DNA of 64,000 nucleotides from Gammaproteobacteria bacterium (GTDB taxonomy: Bacteria; Pseudomonadota; Gammaproteobacteria; Steroidobacterales; Woeseiaceae). Below, piece after piece: positions 35,201 through 44,154 of this stretch (the stretch's first letter is position 1; the number at the start of each line of letters is the position of its first letter). The stretch is taken from positions 1 to 64,000 of the forward strand of contig JAADHU010000056.1 of assembly GCA_013151645.1 (NCBI GenBank), read 5' to 3'. Position numbers and translations under genes: made by a program. The notes beneath the pieces are model-generated. The model ran no database searches, was not told the DNA's origin, and saw nothing but the letters and a program-made list of their open reading frames with translations.

Positions 35201-35578
35201 GGCCTGGTTGGCCTGGGCGCACATGCTGAATTGCAGGGCCTCGGCTATCACTGGGAAATGTGGGGCTACGAAATGGGCGGTATGTTGCCGGTCGAGGTGC
35301 TCCGCGCAGCGACTATAGACGCCGCGCGCATTATTGGCATAGATCAGGATCTGGGCTCAATTGAAGCGGGCAAACTGGCTGATATGATCATTCTCGACGC
35401 GAATCCGTTGCTCGATATTCGCAACACCATCAGTATTGATCGTGTCATTCAGAATGGACGAATGTATGACGGCGATACGCTTGATCAAATCTGGCCGGAC
35501 CAGGTCCCGCTGGCACCGTCCTGGTGGTGGTCAGAAGACGATCCACGACATTCAACATCCGCGTCACCCGGCAAATGA
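32261..35578 (+). CDS. secreted beta-propeller/amidohydrolase fusion
   Basis: ATG 32261 lies 5 bases after GGAG; an in-frame GTG two codons earlier is less likely. The 1105-residue product has a signal peptide ending TGSFAADD. Residues about 40-600 carry many TolB/PD40 propeller blades (SPDGNWIAFVSDRNGSNNLW, SPDGRWIAYVTWS). From about 680 the amidohydrolase domain begins, with its HxH in PGFIDTHAHWEF (about 748), later metal His in IDGMHGNEHTLP and GLGAHAELQG, and the closing strand EAGKLADMIILDANPLLDIR. Similar fusions occur widely in marine bacteria and are thought to degrade peptides or similar compounds outside the cytoplasm. The usual FGTDS Asp appears here as LGAHAE, so metal binding may be atypical. 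Confidence 0.9.
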   Translation: MFSVKSNEFFVPVFLSLLLVSTGSFAADDEKKKEADLPLEGKTETLAFSTDEGSWLSIDVTPDGQTIIFDLLGDLYSLPVAGGKATRITSGLGFDSQPSVSPDGNWIAFVSDRNGSNNLWIARLDGKDARKISNESQWGIISPAWSPDSQYIVVTKTALKPELTMYHVDGGTGVTLSGVKEDDKFWGIGAEFSADGRYLYFAQGVDSNGPVKRFPAVQISRYEFSSGNTDKLTRSEGGAFRPALSPDGKLLVYGTRSETRTGLRIRDLQSGADRWLTYPVQRDSQENFRPPSRDVLPGYSFTADGSAVIFNAGGGIWRVSVESGEKEEIVFTADIELDIGPDLTASYRVPQGPLTATLIQDPQLSPDGRRIAASVLTRIYLMNADNGATPSRLTHGDAWEFKPVWSPDGRWIAYVTWSMNDGGHIWRKRSNGSGRPQQLTDIAAFYTDLVYSPDGKVLLAMRGSEYMRHQTHSEFTGLGIPLELITLPASGGQATVISAARGARTPHFGADVNRVYMYDENSLFSIQLDGSDRRNELIVTGPRGNRRDEEPPKAELAKISPDGKHVLALVNKQVWAIAIAKTGGKAATVDVEKPALPAVRLTDIGADFFGWTADGKSIWWAIGHTWFMRPFDSIEFHVAKDDKDDGQEKEVEVFVAKDEHEAVNKVAFSVVLPRNTPSGSMLLRGANVIAMSAGTTDAMNTVLEDQDILITDNRIAAIGVSGSVEVPRGTEIVAADGKFIVPGFIDTHAHWEFRTGDVLEPQNWTLTASLAYGVTAGLDVQTSYKDYLAYRDFIETGQSVGQRAFMTGRGVFGNNDFQSYDATLAYLRRYTDHYHTPNIKSYMVGNRKQRQWIVLASKELGLMPTTEGGGDQKMDLTHAIDGMHGNEHTLPDSPIFKDVVELFAQTRTAYTPTLIVQYNAESLREYFFTRTEVHDDPKLQRFYPHNRLDELTQRRPGWQRDNEFQFKEAAAQAAKIQRAGGLVGLGAHAELQGLGYHWEMWGYEMGGMLPVEVLRAATIDAARIIGIDQDLGSIEAGKLADMIILDANPLLDIRNTISIDRVIQNGRMYDGDTLDQIWPDQVPLAPSWWWSEDDPRHSTSASPGK

Positions 35579-35643
35579 ATACGTTTGAGGGAAGTATGCA
35601 ACGCATAGCAACAAACGTTTTCCTGACGCCCCGGCTGAACGGT

Positions 35644-35922
35644 TTATCGGGAGCCCGCTTCATCGTCACGGTCCTGCACTAATTTAAACAATTGCCCGAC
35701 CCGCACATCCAGCGCTTTCGACAATTTCAGCGCCAGGATCGTCGATGGAACAAAAACTCCGTTTTCCACGGTATTGATCGTCTTGCGGCTGACACCGACT
35801 CTATCCGCCAACTCCGCCTGCGTCAGACTGACCGCCGATCGCCGTTCTTTGAGACAGTTCTCTAGTTCCGGAACGGGCGATAGCGACCAAGAGCCAGAAA
35901 AGATTATTCCTGTTTGCGGCAT
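35644..35922 (-). CDS. small Cro/CI-family (YozG-like) HTH regulator
   Basis: This frame gives 92 residues; the true start may be later, as the first 20 residues look unstructured. The HTH reads LTQAELADRVGVSRKTINTV then ENGVFVPSTILALKLSKALD (about 33-72), and the protein ends shortly after (LFKLVQD). These minimal XRE proteins usually autoregulate or pair with a small membrane protein, but no partner is encoded on this strand. It is divergent from the MarR-like gene at 36049, and their upstream sequences overlap. Confidence 0.8.
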   Translation of the reverse strand: MPQTGIIFSGSWSLSPVPELENCLKERRSAVSLTQAELADRVGVSRKTINTVENGVFVPSTILALKLSKALDVRVGQLFKLVQDRDDEAGSR

Positions 35923-36048
35923 TCAATACGACAAGCTACCGCAGGACATCGATCCTGGAAGTGGCGCTGGATACGCCATTGAGGTATTTCGCTCCCGATG
36001 CAAACACAGGACATTGTTATCCAGTCTTTTTTGTCGTATATTCGCAAA

Positions 36049-36417
36049 ATGATCAATAGTCCGGCAGACGAGACAGCGACCCGTATCGGCTGGACCTTCC
36101 TTAGCAACTACGCTCACGTTCTGGTTTGTCTTGCCGAGAATCCGGATGCGCGGTTGCGCGACGTTGCGGCGCGCGTCGGCATTACCGAGCGAACGACGCT
36201 ACGCCTGGTCACCCAACTGGAAAAATCCGGCATTCTCCTGCGCTTGAAAGAAGGACGGCGTAACCATTACATCATCAATCCAAGAGAACGATTACGCCAC
36301 CCAATCGAAAAACACTGCACGGTGGGTGAATTGCTCGGCACGATCCTCAGTAACGACGCACTAGAAACACTCGTAAAACGTTTCAAAGCCGAAAAACGGC
36401 GCTCGCCGAAACGATAG
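36049..36417 (+). CDS. MarR/ArsR-like winged-helix regulator
   Basis: I choose ATG 36049 (122 residues), since homologous proteins of this type begin just before 'IGWTFLSNYAHVLVCLAENP'; an ATG 17 codons earlier is also in frame. The winged HTH covers about 20-85: ARLRDVAARVGITERTTLRL, then VTQLEKSGILLRLKEGRRNH with the wing and YIINP. No sensor domain or metal site is visible. It is 40 bases upstream of nhaD and may control it. Confidence 0.82.
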   Translation: MINSPADETATRIGWTFLSNYAHVLVCLAENPDARLRDVAARVGITERTTLRLVTQLEKSGILLRLKEGRRNHYIINPRERLRHPIEKHCTVGELLGTILSNDALETLVKRFKAEKRRSPKR

Positions 36418-36457
36418 TCGGGCCAATCAGAGACACAACAACTACGGACTTAACAAA

Positions 36458-37789
36458 ATGGACTTAACTGCTCACTGGGTAGGCATTACAGCAATTATCG
36501 TTTTCGTCTTGTCTTACGCTTTCGTGATAGCGGAAGAATTTACTCACCTGCGAAAATCGGTACCGGTCATCCTCGGCGCCGGAGTAATCTGGGCACTCAT
36601 CGCGGTGCAGTATATGAATGGCATGGGCCACGAGACCGAGGAAGCCGTCAGGCATTTTCTCGTTGAGTTCGGTGAGCTGTTCCTGTTCCTGTTAGCCGCG
36701 ATGACGTACGTGAACTCGATGAGTGAACGGCGCGTATTCGACGCTCTGCGATCGTGGCTCGTGGGTCGCGGTTTCAGTTTCCGGCAATTGTTCTGGATCA
36801 CGGGCATCATTAGTTTTTTCCTGTCGCCCCTGATTGACAACCTGACTACGGCACTGGTGATGTGCGCGGTCGTATTGGCCGTCGGTCACGGCAACAAGCG
36901 TTTCGTCGGCATTGCCTGTATTAATATTGTCATCGCTGCGAACGCGGGTGGCGCATTCAGTCCGTTTGGTGACATCACCACTCTGATGGTCTGGCAAAAG
37001 GGTTTCATCGACTTCGGCACCTTTTTTGCGCTTTTCATTCCTTCGGTCGTGAACTACATCATTCCCGCGACGATTATGTCGCTCGCCGTCAGCACCGAAC
37101 GACCTGAGGCGGGCGACGAGAAGGTGCTGATGAAGCGCGGTGCAAAGCGCATTATCTTTCTTTTCGGCTGCACCATCGCGACAGCGGTTTCCTTCCATAA
37201 CTTTCTGCACCTGCCGCCGTTCCTGGGAATGATGACCGGTCTGGCCTATCTCAAGATTTTCGGCCACTACCTGGCGCAAACACACATACCCACACCCGCC
37301 GATACTCCCGGGTATGGCGAAGTCGGCGATGTGCATGCGTTCGATAGTTTTCAGGCTGTGGCGAGAGCTGAGTGGGATACATTGCTGTTCTTTTTCGGCG
37401 TGATCATGTGCGTCGGCGGACTGGGCTTCATTGGCTATCTCGATCTTCTCTCGAATTTCATGTACGTGGAAATGGGTCCTACGATTGCCAACTCGCTGGT
37501 GGGTGTGCTCTCGGCCATCATTGACAATATTCCGGTCATGGTTGCCGTATTGCAGATGAATCCGGAAATGGACGTCAACCAATGGTTGCTCGTAACACTT
37601 ACCGCAGGCGTAGGCGGCAGCATGCTGTCCATCGGATCGGCGGCAGGTGTCGCACTCATGGGGCAGGCACGCGGGCTGTATACATTTTTCGGCCACTTGA
37701 AATGGCTGCCTGTCATTGCGCTGGGTTACGCCGCAAGCATCTGGGTTCATCTCATGATCAATGCACGCTATGAAGGCATCATGCCGTGA
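36458..37789 (+). CDS. nhaD: NhaD-type Na+/H+ antiporter
   Basis: This 443-residue inner-membrane protein has about eleven hydrophobic segments. It matches the NhaD branch of the ion-transporter superfamily: FFLSPLIDNLTTALVMCAVV (about 120-140, with the conserved Asp-Asn pair), ANAGGAFSPFGDITTLMVWQ (about 166-185), and the second internal repeat ALLSAIIDNIPVMVAV-like stretch (about 350) plus GVGGSMLSIGSAAGVALMGQ. NhaD exchanges Na+ or Li+ for protons and is typical of marine and haloalkaliphilic bacteria. It follows a winged-helix regulator gene, and the DUF2490 gene comes 90 bases after it. The call is firm. Confidence 0.95.
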   Translation: MDLTAHWVGITAIIVFVLSYAFVIAEEFTHLRKSVPVILGAGVIWALIAVQYMNGMGHETEEAVRHFLVEFGELFLFLLAAMTYVNSMSERRVFDALRSWLVGRGFSFRQLFWITGIISFFLSPLIDNLTTALVMCAVVLAVGHGNKRFVGIACINIVIAANAGGAFSPFGDITTLMVWQKGFIDFGTFFALFIPSVVNYIIPATIMSLAVSTERPEAGDEKVLMKRGAKRIIFLFGCTIATAVSFHNFLHLPPFLGMMTGLAYLKIFGHYLAQTHIPTPADTPGYGEVGDVHAFDSFQAVARAEWDTLLFFFGVIMCVGGLGFIGYLDLLSNFMYVEMGPTIANSLVGVLSAIIDNIPVMVAVLQMNPEMDVNQWLLVTLTAGVGGSMLSIGSAAGVALMGQARGLYTFFGHLKWLPVIALGYAASIWVHLMINARYEGIMP

Positions 37790-37879
37790 TGAGAATCCGA
37801 AGTGACCAGTCCGAGACTGCAAAAGTTTCCCCGGAACTGCTGTCTTACGATCAAATAAGGTAAATCAGAGTTGAGTCTT

Positions 37880-38599
37880 ATGAATTTAATGGAACTACCG
37901 AGCCGGCCGCGGCTACTATTGATCGCCATGCTGGCGGCCGTAATCATGTCGTCGGGTAAGGTCGCCCGTGGAGAGACCCTCGAAGACACCGGCTTCTGGC
38001 TGATGCTCATGATGGAAGGATCGATCGGTGACCAGGAACAAAAACCCGGCCGTTTACGTTGGTGGCTCGATATCCAGCCGCGATTCCTCGGCAATATTTC
38101 CGGACTGCAGCAAGGTCTGTTGCGGCCCGGTGTCGGCTATGTTTTGGGCCAACGCACGACGGCCTGGCTCGGGTACGCCCGCGTGCATACGACTTCCCCG
38201 GCCGGCGCGAGCAGCAATGAAGACCGCATCTGGCAACAGCTATTGTGGAAACCGCGTGTCGGGGATTTCGCGTTTCAGAGCCGTACCCGACTCGAACAAC
38301 GTTTTCTGGACACGGGCCCCGGCACCGGCTGGCGCTTTCGGCAATTCGTTAAGGTGGGTTGGGATTTACCCGGCACATCGCGTTTCAGCCTGGTGGGCTA
38401 CGACGAAGTATTCGTCAATCTGAATGACACTGACTGGGGGCAACGTACCGGGTTTGCACAAAATCGATTGTTTGCCGGGCTCGCTGCGAAACTGGGTGAG
38501 GCCAAGGCCGAAATCGGCTATCTGAACCAGTTGATTGACCGGCCGGGACCGAATCAGATGAATCACATCCTGTCGTTTAATCTGTTTCTTAATTTCTGA
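37880..38599 (+). CDS. DUF2490 outer-membrane beta-barrel-like protein
   Basis: ATG 37880 is preferred to an in-frame TTG three codons earlier, giving 239 residues. The signal peptide (LIAMLAAVIMSSGKVARGE) is followed by the DUF2490 pattern: alternating strands such as RLRWWLDIQPRFLGN, RPGVGYVLGQRTTAWLGYAR and EDRIWQQLLW, then TRLEQRFL, RLFAGLAAKLGEAKAEIGY and a terminal aromatic (LFLNF). This fits a 10-12-strand outer-membrane barrel of unknown function. It follows nhaD, but a functional tie is unproven. Confidence 0.85.
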   Translation: MNLMELPSRPRLLLIAMLAAVIMSSGKVARGETLEDTGFWLMLMMEGSIGDQEQKPGRLRWWLDIQPRFLGNISGLQQGLLRPGVGYVLGQRTTAWLGYARVHTTSPAGASSNEDRIWQQLLWKPRVGDFAFQSRTRLEQRFLDTGPGTGWRFRQFVKVGWDLPGTSRFSLVGYDEVFVNLNDTDWGQRTGFAQNRLFAGLAAKLGEAKAEIGYLNQLIDRPGPNQMNHILSFNLFLNF

Positions 38600-38658
38600 G
38601 GTCAGTCAGGTTGGGCGAGGTATTGCAGAAAAGCGACATCGAAATATTCATAAAATCG

Positions 38659-39366
38659 TTACTTCAAGCTTAGTATTTTTTTCTCGACGGCATTGGTAAT
38701 GTCCGTTTTCATGGACTTGAATATGCCGAGGTGACCGCCGTCAAATTCAGTGAGGCTCACGTCAATACCTTTTGAGCTCAGGATTTCTGCTGCATTTCTG
38801 CCGCCGCCAACAGAAAGTACGCTGTCGCTTTTTCCGTGATATGCATACACTTTGGCACCAGGGTCCGATGAATCATCGCCAAGCAGATCGTTTGACAAGT
38901 TGCCTGAAACGGGGAAAATATACGAATAGCTGCGACCATGTTTGACGGCCTGATAGTAGGCCATCATGCCGCCTCCGGAGAAGCCCAATAGAATCGGTTT
39001 TCGCGTTGTCGGATATTCGTCGGTCAGTAACTCGATCGCCTCATTGACAGCGTCCCCATACTGTTTGAAGTCATCAGGCGTCCACGGCCATGCGTTGCCA
39101 GTGCCCATGGTAATAGGCCCTTCAAGCAAAACGATCCTTACTGGAACACTAAACTCATCTAACGCGGTTTCATAGAAGTTTTCTGTCGTATCGCCATTGC
39201 CATGAAGTGCCACCAACATTGGAAGGAGATCACTATTGCCGCTGCCTTCTGTATGTTTAACGATATAGCTGAAAGTGACATCATTCGTTGGCACACTGAT
39301 CGTCGGATCAGTAAACCACCACCGCGCCAGCAGTAAGAGTATAAATATGGCTGCAAATTTCTTCAT
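38659..39366 (-). CDS. secreted alpha/beta-hydrolase (carboxylesterase/PHB-depolymerase-like)
   Basis: This 235-residue protein has an N-terminal signal/anchor (IFILLLLARWWF). The alpha/beta-hydrolase core is plain: ALHGNGDTTENFYE (oxyanion HG, about 51), nucleophile elbow LLGFSGGGMMAYY (Ser about 149), acid Asp near AYHGKSDSVLSVGGG (about 193) and final His in EFDGGHLGIF (about 216). It belongs with the phospholipase/carboxylesterase and polyhydroxybutyrate-depolymerase-like proteins. The substrate is unknown. It is divergent from the porin gene, and a palindrome lies between. Confidence 0.86.
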   Translation of the reverse strand: MKKFAAIFILLLLARWWFTDPTISVPTNDVTFSYIVKHTEGSGNSDLLPMLVALHGNGDTTENFYETALDEFSVPVRIVLLEGPITMGTGNAWPWTPDDFKQYGDAVNEAIELLTDEYPTTRKPILLGFSGGGMMAYYQAVKHGRSYSYIFPVSGNLSNDLLGDDSSDPGAKVYAYHGKSDSVLSVGGGRNAAEILSSKGIDVSLTEFDGGHLGIFKSMKTDITNAVEKKILSLK

Positions 39367-39783
39367 TTCACCCTCAAATATGTGCTCGTGCGGCTTGGCT
39401 GTATATCACCAAAAACCGTTGGCTGTTGAGCAATACGTCGTATTGCGACACTTAATTGTCAATATTTTTCCAGTTTGTGTCTTATGTCGGATTTTGTGAT
39501 CCTTATCGTGGGAGCCGCATACGCTCCTGAATGAGATTCGCAGAATCGAACCAGTCTGCCTGGCGGCACCAGCGTGCGGAAACCATCGATTCCATTTCAA
39601 ACGCTGAAGCCAAAACGTACACCGCCGATACGAATCCTTGCACCGGCCACCTGGGTAATTGCGTTCAAAGTGCTCGCTTTGACAATACTTTGCTTCACCC
39701 GAGGTTCAGGAATGTCACAAAACCGTAATATAGCCTCCCTAATATTGCCATCGTCGTTATCACCACAGCCTGAGAAAAGCCCA
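39367..39783. other. divergent promoter region with a palindrome
   Basis: This is the intergenic stretch between the esterase and porin genes. CAATACG-T-CGTATTG (39431-39445) is a perfect 7-1-7 inverted repeat. GACA-CTTAAT-TGTC (39447-39460) follows at once. The open frame from 39574 to the porin ATG shows no coding character of its own. No RNA gene was seen. Confidence 0.4.
39431..39445. promoter_or_regulatory. perfect palindrome, candidate operator
   Basis: CAATACGTCGTATTG is symmetric about its central T and sits about 65 bases upstream of the minus-strand esterase start. It could bind a dimeric repressor for the esterase gene. The evidence is symmetry and position only. Confidence 0.35.
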
Positions 39784-41271
39784 ATGTTCACATTTTCATT
39801 TTTTAGATATGCCGGCCTGACAGCCGTGCTTGCTTTGTTCGTCATGCCGGTACGTGCCGCAGATAGATCCGAACTGAGCCAGCTCCTGGTGAAAAAAGGC
39901 ATTATTTCAGAGCAAGAACTGAAAGCGCTGGATGGCGGCGTTGCGCTGGAACAGCTTCTGTTCGAAAAGGGCTTCCTGACACTGGATGAAGTGAAGTCCG
40001 TTCAAGGCCAAGCTGAGAGGGAAGCTGCTGTCTCGTCACTGCCTGCGGTGATAGCAGAAAAAGATATTTCCCTGTCCGGAAATCCGACAGCGAAAACCGA
40101 AAAAACCTCGGTCGAAACTGGTTACGGCAAGAACGGCTTTTTCATGAAAAGCCGGGATGGTAACTCGGCGATGAATTTGCAATGGCGGGCGCAGATGCGA
40201 TACACCAATCCTTATCGTTCGGATCCACGACAAGCAGATGATTTTTCCGCCATAGACCAAAGTACGTTTGAGCTACGCCGGGTGCGAATGAAAATCGGTG
40301 GTCATGGGTACCGGCCATGGCTAAAGTACTATTTCGAGACCGATTTGCAACCGACGCGCGATTCATCGAGTGATTCCGCAAAGGGCAGTGCGCGCCTGAT
40401 CGACTGGCGTTTAACACTGGATAAATACGACTGGTTGTCTCTGCGTGTCGGCCAATGGAAAGTGAACTACAACAGGGAGCGGGTGGACTCATCCGGTCGC
40501 CAGACGTTTGTTGAGCGTTCAATAGTGAACAGGATATTCAGTGTTGACCGGCAAATGGGTGTGATGGCCTTCGGGCGCCTGTTCCCGGGCACTCTTGCCG
40601 ATACTCGATACTATCTCGGCGCATTCAATGGTGAAGGTCGAGGTGTTGGCAACGACGATAGCAACATGATGTACATGGGACGCCTGCAGTGGAATTTCCT
40701 GGGACGCGACCTGAAATGGCGTCAATCGGATGTCGGTTACTCTGAGCAGGCGGCTGGCAGCATCGCGCTGGCGGGCGCGACCAATATTGGCAAGTGTACC
40801 CGCTGGTCCTCCAGCGGTTGCGGTAACCTGGACGGATTCGCGAAAGTCGATGCGGCGACCGAGGGCCAGTTCAAGATACAGCAGATGGTGGCAGAAACGG
40901 CGTTTAAGTGGCACGGTTTCGCCTGGCAACAGGAATTTCACTGGAAGGAAATCGCAGATCGTACCAACGGTACCAAGAGCGATCTGAAAGGCGGATACGC
41001 TCAGGCAGGCTATTTCTTCCACAACTCAATACCCAGGATTCCGGAGAACCTGGAAGTGGCATTTCGCTATGCGGCCGTGGATGAGCCGAACGAAACGGAT
41101 ATCGGCCTGACCAATACACGCCAGGAATTTACGGGCGCGATCAACTATTTCATTCGCGGTCACAACAACAAACTGACGCTGGATTTTTCACATCTCACAC
41201 TGGACGACGAATTCCTTAACAGGAAGACGTCCAGTCAGCGTGTTCGCTTTCAATGGGATGTTTCGTTTTGA
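39784..41271 (+). CDS. OprO/OprP-like phosphate-selective porin
   Basis: ATG 39784 starts a signal peptide (YAGLTAVLALFVMPVRAAD), giving 495 residues. After it comes a short helical/coiled segment (SELSQLLVKKGIISEQELKA, then LEQLLFEKGFLTLDEVK), as in the trimerisation part of Porin O/P proteins. A 16-strand barrel follows, with repeated amphipathic strands (MNLQWRAQMRYTNPYRS, LRRVRMKIGGHGYRPWLKYY) and the ending VRFQWDVSF. OprP and OprO carry phosphate and polyphosphate, but many marine homologues lack the arginine ladder, so specificity is open. No phosphate-uptake genes are adjacent. Confidence 0.9.
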   Translation: MFTFSFFRYAGLTAVLALFVMPVRAADRSELSQLLVKKGIISEQELKALDGGVALEQLLFEKGFLTLDEVKSVQGQAEREAAVSSLPAVIAEKDISLSGNPTAKTEKTSVETGYGKNGFFMKSRDGNSAMNLQWRAQMRYTNPYRSDPRQADDFSAIDQSTFELRRVRMKIGGHGYRPWLKYYFETDLQPTRDSSSDSAKGSARLIDWRLTLDKYDWLSLRVGQWKVNYNRERVDSSGRQTFVERSIVNRIFSVDRQMGVMAFGRLFPGTLADTRYYLGAFNGEGRGVGNDDSNMMYMGRLQWNFLGRDLKWRQSDVGYSEQAAGSIALAGATNIGKCTRWSSSGCGNLDGFAKVDAATEGQFKIQQMVAETAFKWHGFAWQQEFHWKEIADRTNGTKSDLKGGYAQAGYFFHNSIPRIPENLEVAFRYAAVDEPNETDIGLTNTRQEFTGAINYFIRGHNNKLTLDFSHLTLDDEFLNRKTSSQRVRFQWDVSF

Positions 41272-41433
41272 TGCCCTGGTGGCAGGGTCATCATGGAAGC
41301 GATTCCGTCACTATCACCCATCACATCAAATTGCCCTCTCCAGGTAAAGAGGGTTTTGAGTGAACCCGCAGAACCGGTCAATTCACCGAAAGGTGTATAA
41401 CAAACGGAGACCGCAATAAGAACTTCCGAATTC

Positions 41434-44154
41434 TTATTCGGTCGCCTTAGCTGATTCGATCATGGCCTCATCCAGTCGTACCAGCAAACTTGCGGCTTGA
41501 AGGGTCTTCTTGTGCTCAGCGCCATATTTTTGCAAGACGCGCTCGTGGTAAGGGCTTGCCAGCAATTCTGCTTGCCGATAGCGGTGTTGCTTCTCATACA
41601 GCATAGCCAGCTTATAAGTCACATCCATCGTCCGCATGTGATCCTCACCCAGCACGCGGCGACTTATTTCGAGCGTCCGCAAGGAAAGTGCCTCAGCATC
41701 GTCGTCGCGCCCGAGTTGTTGGTAGGTCTGCGCAAGACTGACCATATACCCGATGGTATCGGTATGCTCTTCCCCGACTACCCGGCGTTGAATCTTGAGG
41801 ACCTGCTCGAGCAGCGGTAACGCGTCTTCATAACGTTGCTGCGAGAAATACAAAATCGCCAGATTGTTCATGGACTGCAATGTTCGTGGGTGCTCTTCTC
41901 CGAGTTTCCGCTCGCGGGCTTCCAGTACCTGTAACATATAGTCCCCCGTTTCATCGAAGCGGCCCTGCCGATAATACAGGTTGGCGAGGTTGCTCATTGT
42001 GAGTAGCGTATCGGGATGCTCTTCGCCCAATACCTGGCGTTGTGTCGCCAGCGTCTGCAGAAAAATCGGTTCGGCCCGGTCGAATTTCTGTTGCGAATAA
42101 TATAGAAGCGCCAGATTGTTCATCGCGAGCAATGTGCTTGGGTGACGGTCGCCCACACTGCTGCGACGCCCTGCAATCGTTTCGAGCATCAACGGCTCAG
42201 CCTCATCCTGGCGATCCAGGCCCCAATACAGCAACGCCAGGTAGTTCATCGTATCCAGGGTTGCCGGGTGCTCGGCACCCATTTCCTGGCGCCGTATTCT
42301 TAGTACATCCCTGAAGAGCGTCTCCGCTTCAGCATAGCGTCCCTGGTCGTTGAACACGACCGCGAGGTCGTTCATCGTCTGCAATGTATCCGGATGGGTT
42401 TCACCGAGCACGCGGCGAGCGAGCTCCCGGGCATCATTGCTCATTCGTTCGGCGTCCTCGTAGCGACCCTGTTGCCGGTACAAGGACGCGATATTCATCA
42501 TGGAATGTATTGTTTCAGGGCTCATCGCCCCCGACTCCGTACGCCGCAGGTCAAGGGCTTTGTCCAGTTGGGGCTCGGCCTGGTGGTAAATTCCGAGGGC
42601 GAGGTAGGTCATTCCGAGTGTGGACCTGACAGCCGCCTCCACCGCGGGCTGGTCCTGCAACTCATTGCTCTTTTCCAGTTTGTCCGCGGTCTCATCCAAT
42701 ACTTGTCTGACCGTGACTACCTCACCTTGCGCCCGCTCGGGATCGATCGATTCCAGCATTTTCTGAAAAAAAGTCGAGACCGCCGCGGCTTTGCCGGCCT
42801 CCAGCTCGGCCCGGTTACGCTCCACGGTCACTCGCCAGGTGTAAAAGCCGATCAGGCCGACAATGAGCGCAATCACGGCAACAGTCGTGGCAAGAGCCGC
42901 GGTATGCCTGCGTACAAACTTGTTAACTCTGTAGCCCACGGTATCGGGGTGGGCGATGACCGGTAGCCATTGGGTATACCGGCGGATGTCCTCGGCGAAT
43001 TGTTCGGCGGAACGGTAGCGCCGTTCGGGCTCCTTGCGAAGGGCCATCAATGCGATGTTGTCCAGGTCGCCCTGTAGCTGCCTTTTGAGCATTGCCGGCT
43101 CGGTATCGCGGGCCTCGCTGATGGTCTGTAGGAGGGTATCGGTATCGCCCTTGCTTGCCGCGTTCCCGGTCACCACGGTGCTCGGTCTCTTGGGCCGGGT
43201 GTCACAAATTTCGCGTTCCAGTTCTCCAGGCCGCCGGGTGCCACTCTTGCGGTGGGGCATCTGCCCGGTGAGTAGTTCGTAGAGCATCACACCCAGCGTA
43301 TACACGTCACTGGCGGTGGTAATAGCCTCGCCCCTGATCTGTTCCGGCGATGCATATTGCAGCGTCAACAGGCGTACGTCCGCGCGCGTCATGGCCACGG
43401 TCTGGTGCAGTTGTTCAGTATCCAGAAGTTTGGCAATACCGAAGTCCAGTAACTTGGGAACACCGTCTGCGCTAACCAGAACATTGGCGGGTTTGAGGTC
43501 CCTGTGTACGATCAGATGCTGGTGGGCATAGTGCACCGCGGCACATACCTGGCCGAACAGTCGCAGGCGCGCGTCAACAGACAACTGCTGCTGGTTGCAG
43601 TAGACGTCGATGGGTTCACCGTCGATATACTCCATAACCAGATACGGCTGGCCTGCGGCGGTCGTACCGCCGTCCAGCAAGCGCGCAATATTCGGGTGAT
43701 CCAGATTGGCCAGGATCTGGCGTTCTGCGCGAAAGCGCTGCTCGGCATCCCGGTCGGCCAGACCCTGGCGGGTGACTTTGATCGCAACCTGCTGCTGGTA
43801 TTGTGCGTCGATCCGTTCGCCCAGATATACCGACGCATTGCCACCACGCCCGATAAGCCGGATAAGTTTGAACGCGCCAAGCAGCGTGCCCAGGCGCGAT
43901 GCTTCGGCTCGTTCGATATCCTCGTCCAGCGCGGCAAAGGCGTCTGTCAAAATATTCGCCCGGGATTTGACCGCCGAACCCTCGAACAGCGCATCCGCGT
44001 CGTCGGCAGATTGAAACAATTCTTCTACGGCCCTGGCCAGCAATTCATCACCGGCGCACCGTTCGGTGACGAAAGCAGCTCGGGCTGGCGCGTCAAGTTC
44101 CAGGGCAGCGGCAAACAACGCATCCACCTGCTGCCAGCGCGCATTGTCAACCAT
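41434..44154 (-). CDS. transmembrane Ser/Thr protein kinase with C-terminal TPR array
   Basis: ATG 44154 overlaps the sigma stop by 8 bases (ATGGTTGA) and gives 906 residues. The kinase domain (about 75-370) has the glycine loop RGGNASVYLG, catalytic HRDLKPANVLV (about 200), DFGIAK (about 220) and YASPEQIRG. One membrane helix (ALATTVAVIALIVGLIGFYT, about 440) places the remainder in the periplasm. There, nine or so kinesin-light-chain-type TPR units of 42 residues occur, each with an 'EEHPxTLxxMNNLAxLY' core. Kinases of this plan, coupled to ECF sigma factors of the ECF43 type, switch the sigma by phosphorylation. The TPR domain would be the sensor. Confidence 0.92.
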   Translation of the reverse strand: MVDNARWQQVDALFAAALELDAPARAAFVTERCAGDELLARAVEELFQSADDADALFEGSAVKSRANILTDAFAALDEDIERAEASRLGTLLGAFKLIRLIGRGGNASVYLGERIDAQYQQQVAIKVTRQGLADRDAEQRFRAERQILANLDHPNIARLLDGGTTAAGQPYLVMEYIDGEPIDVYCNQQQLSVDARLRLFGQVCAAVHYAHQHLIVHRDLKPANVLVSADGVPKLLDFGIAKLLDTEQLHQTVAMTRADVRLLTLQYASPEQIRGEAITTASDVYTLGVMLYELLTGQMPHRKSGTRRPGELEREICDTRPKRPSTVVTGNAASKGDTDTLLQTISEARDTEPAMLKRQLQGDLDNIALMALRKEPERRYRSAEQFAEDIRRYTQWLPVIAHPDTVGYRVNKFVRRHTAALATTVAVIALIVGLIGFYTWRVTVERNRAELEAGKAAAVSTFFQKMLESIDPERAQGEVVTVRQVLDETADKLEKSNELQDQPAVEAAVRSTLGMTYLALGIYHQAEPQLDKALDLRRTESGAMSPETIHSMMNIASLYRQQGRYEDAERMSNDARELARRVLGETHPDTLQTMNDLAVVFNDQGRYAEAETLFRDVLRIRRQEMGAEHPATLDTMNYLALLYWGLDRQDEAEPLMLETIAGRRSSVGDRHPSTLLAMNNLALLYYSQQKFDRAEPIFLQTLATQRQVLGEEHPDTLLTMSNLANLYYRQGRFDETGDYMLQVLEARERKLGEEHPRTLQSMNNLAILYFSQQRYEDALPLLEQVLKIQRRVVGEEHTDTIGYMVSLAQTYQQLGRDDDAEALSLRTLEISRRVLGEDHMRTMDVTYKLAMLYEKQHRYRQAELLASPYHERVLQKYGAEHKKTLQAASLLVRLDEAMIESAKATE

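Noticed and set aside
36692-37822. 376-codon open frame antisense to nhaD
   Set aside because: His/Asp/Arg-rich composition from reverse reading of membrane-protein codons; no domain, no ribosome site. The nhaD reading is certain.
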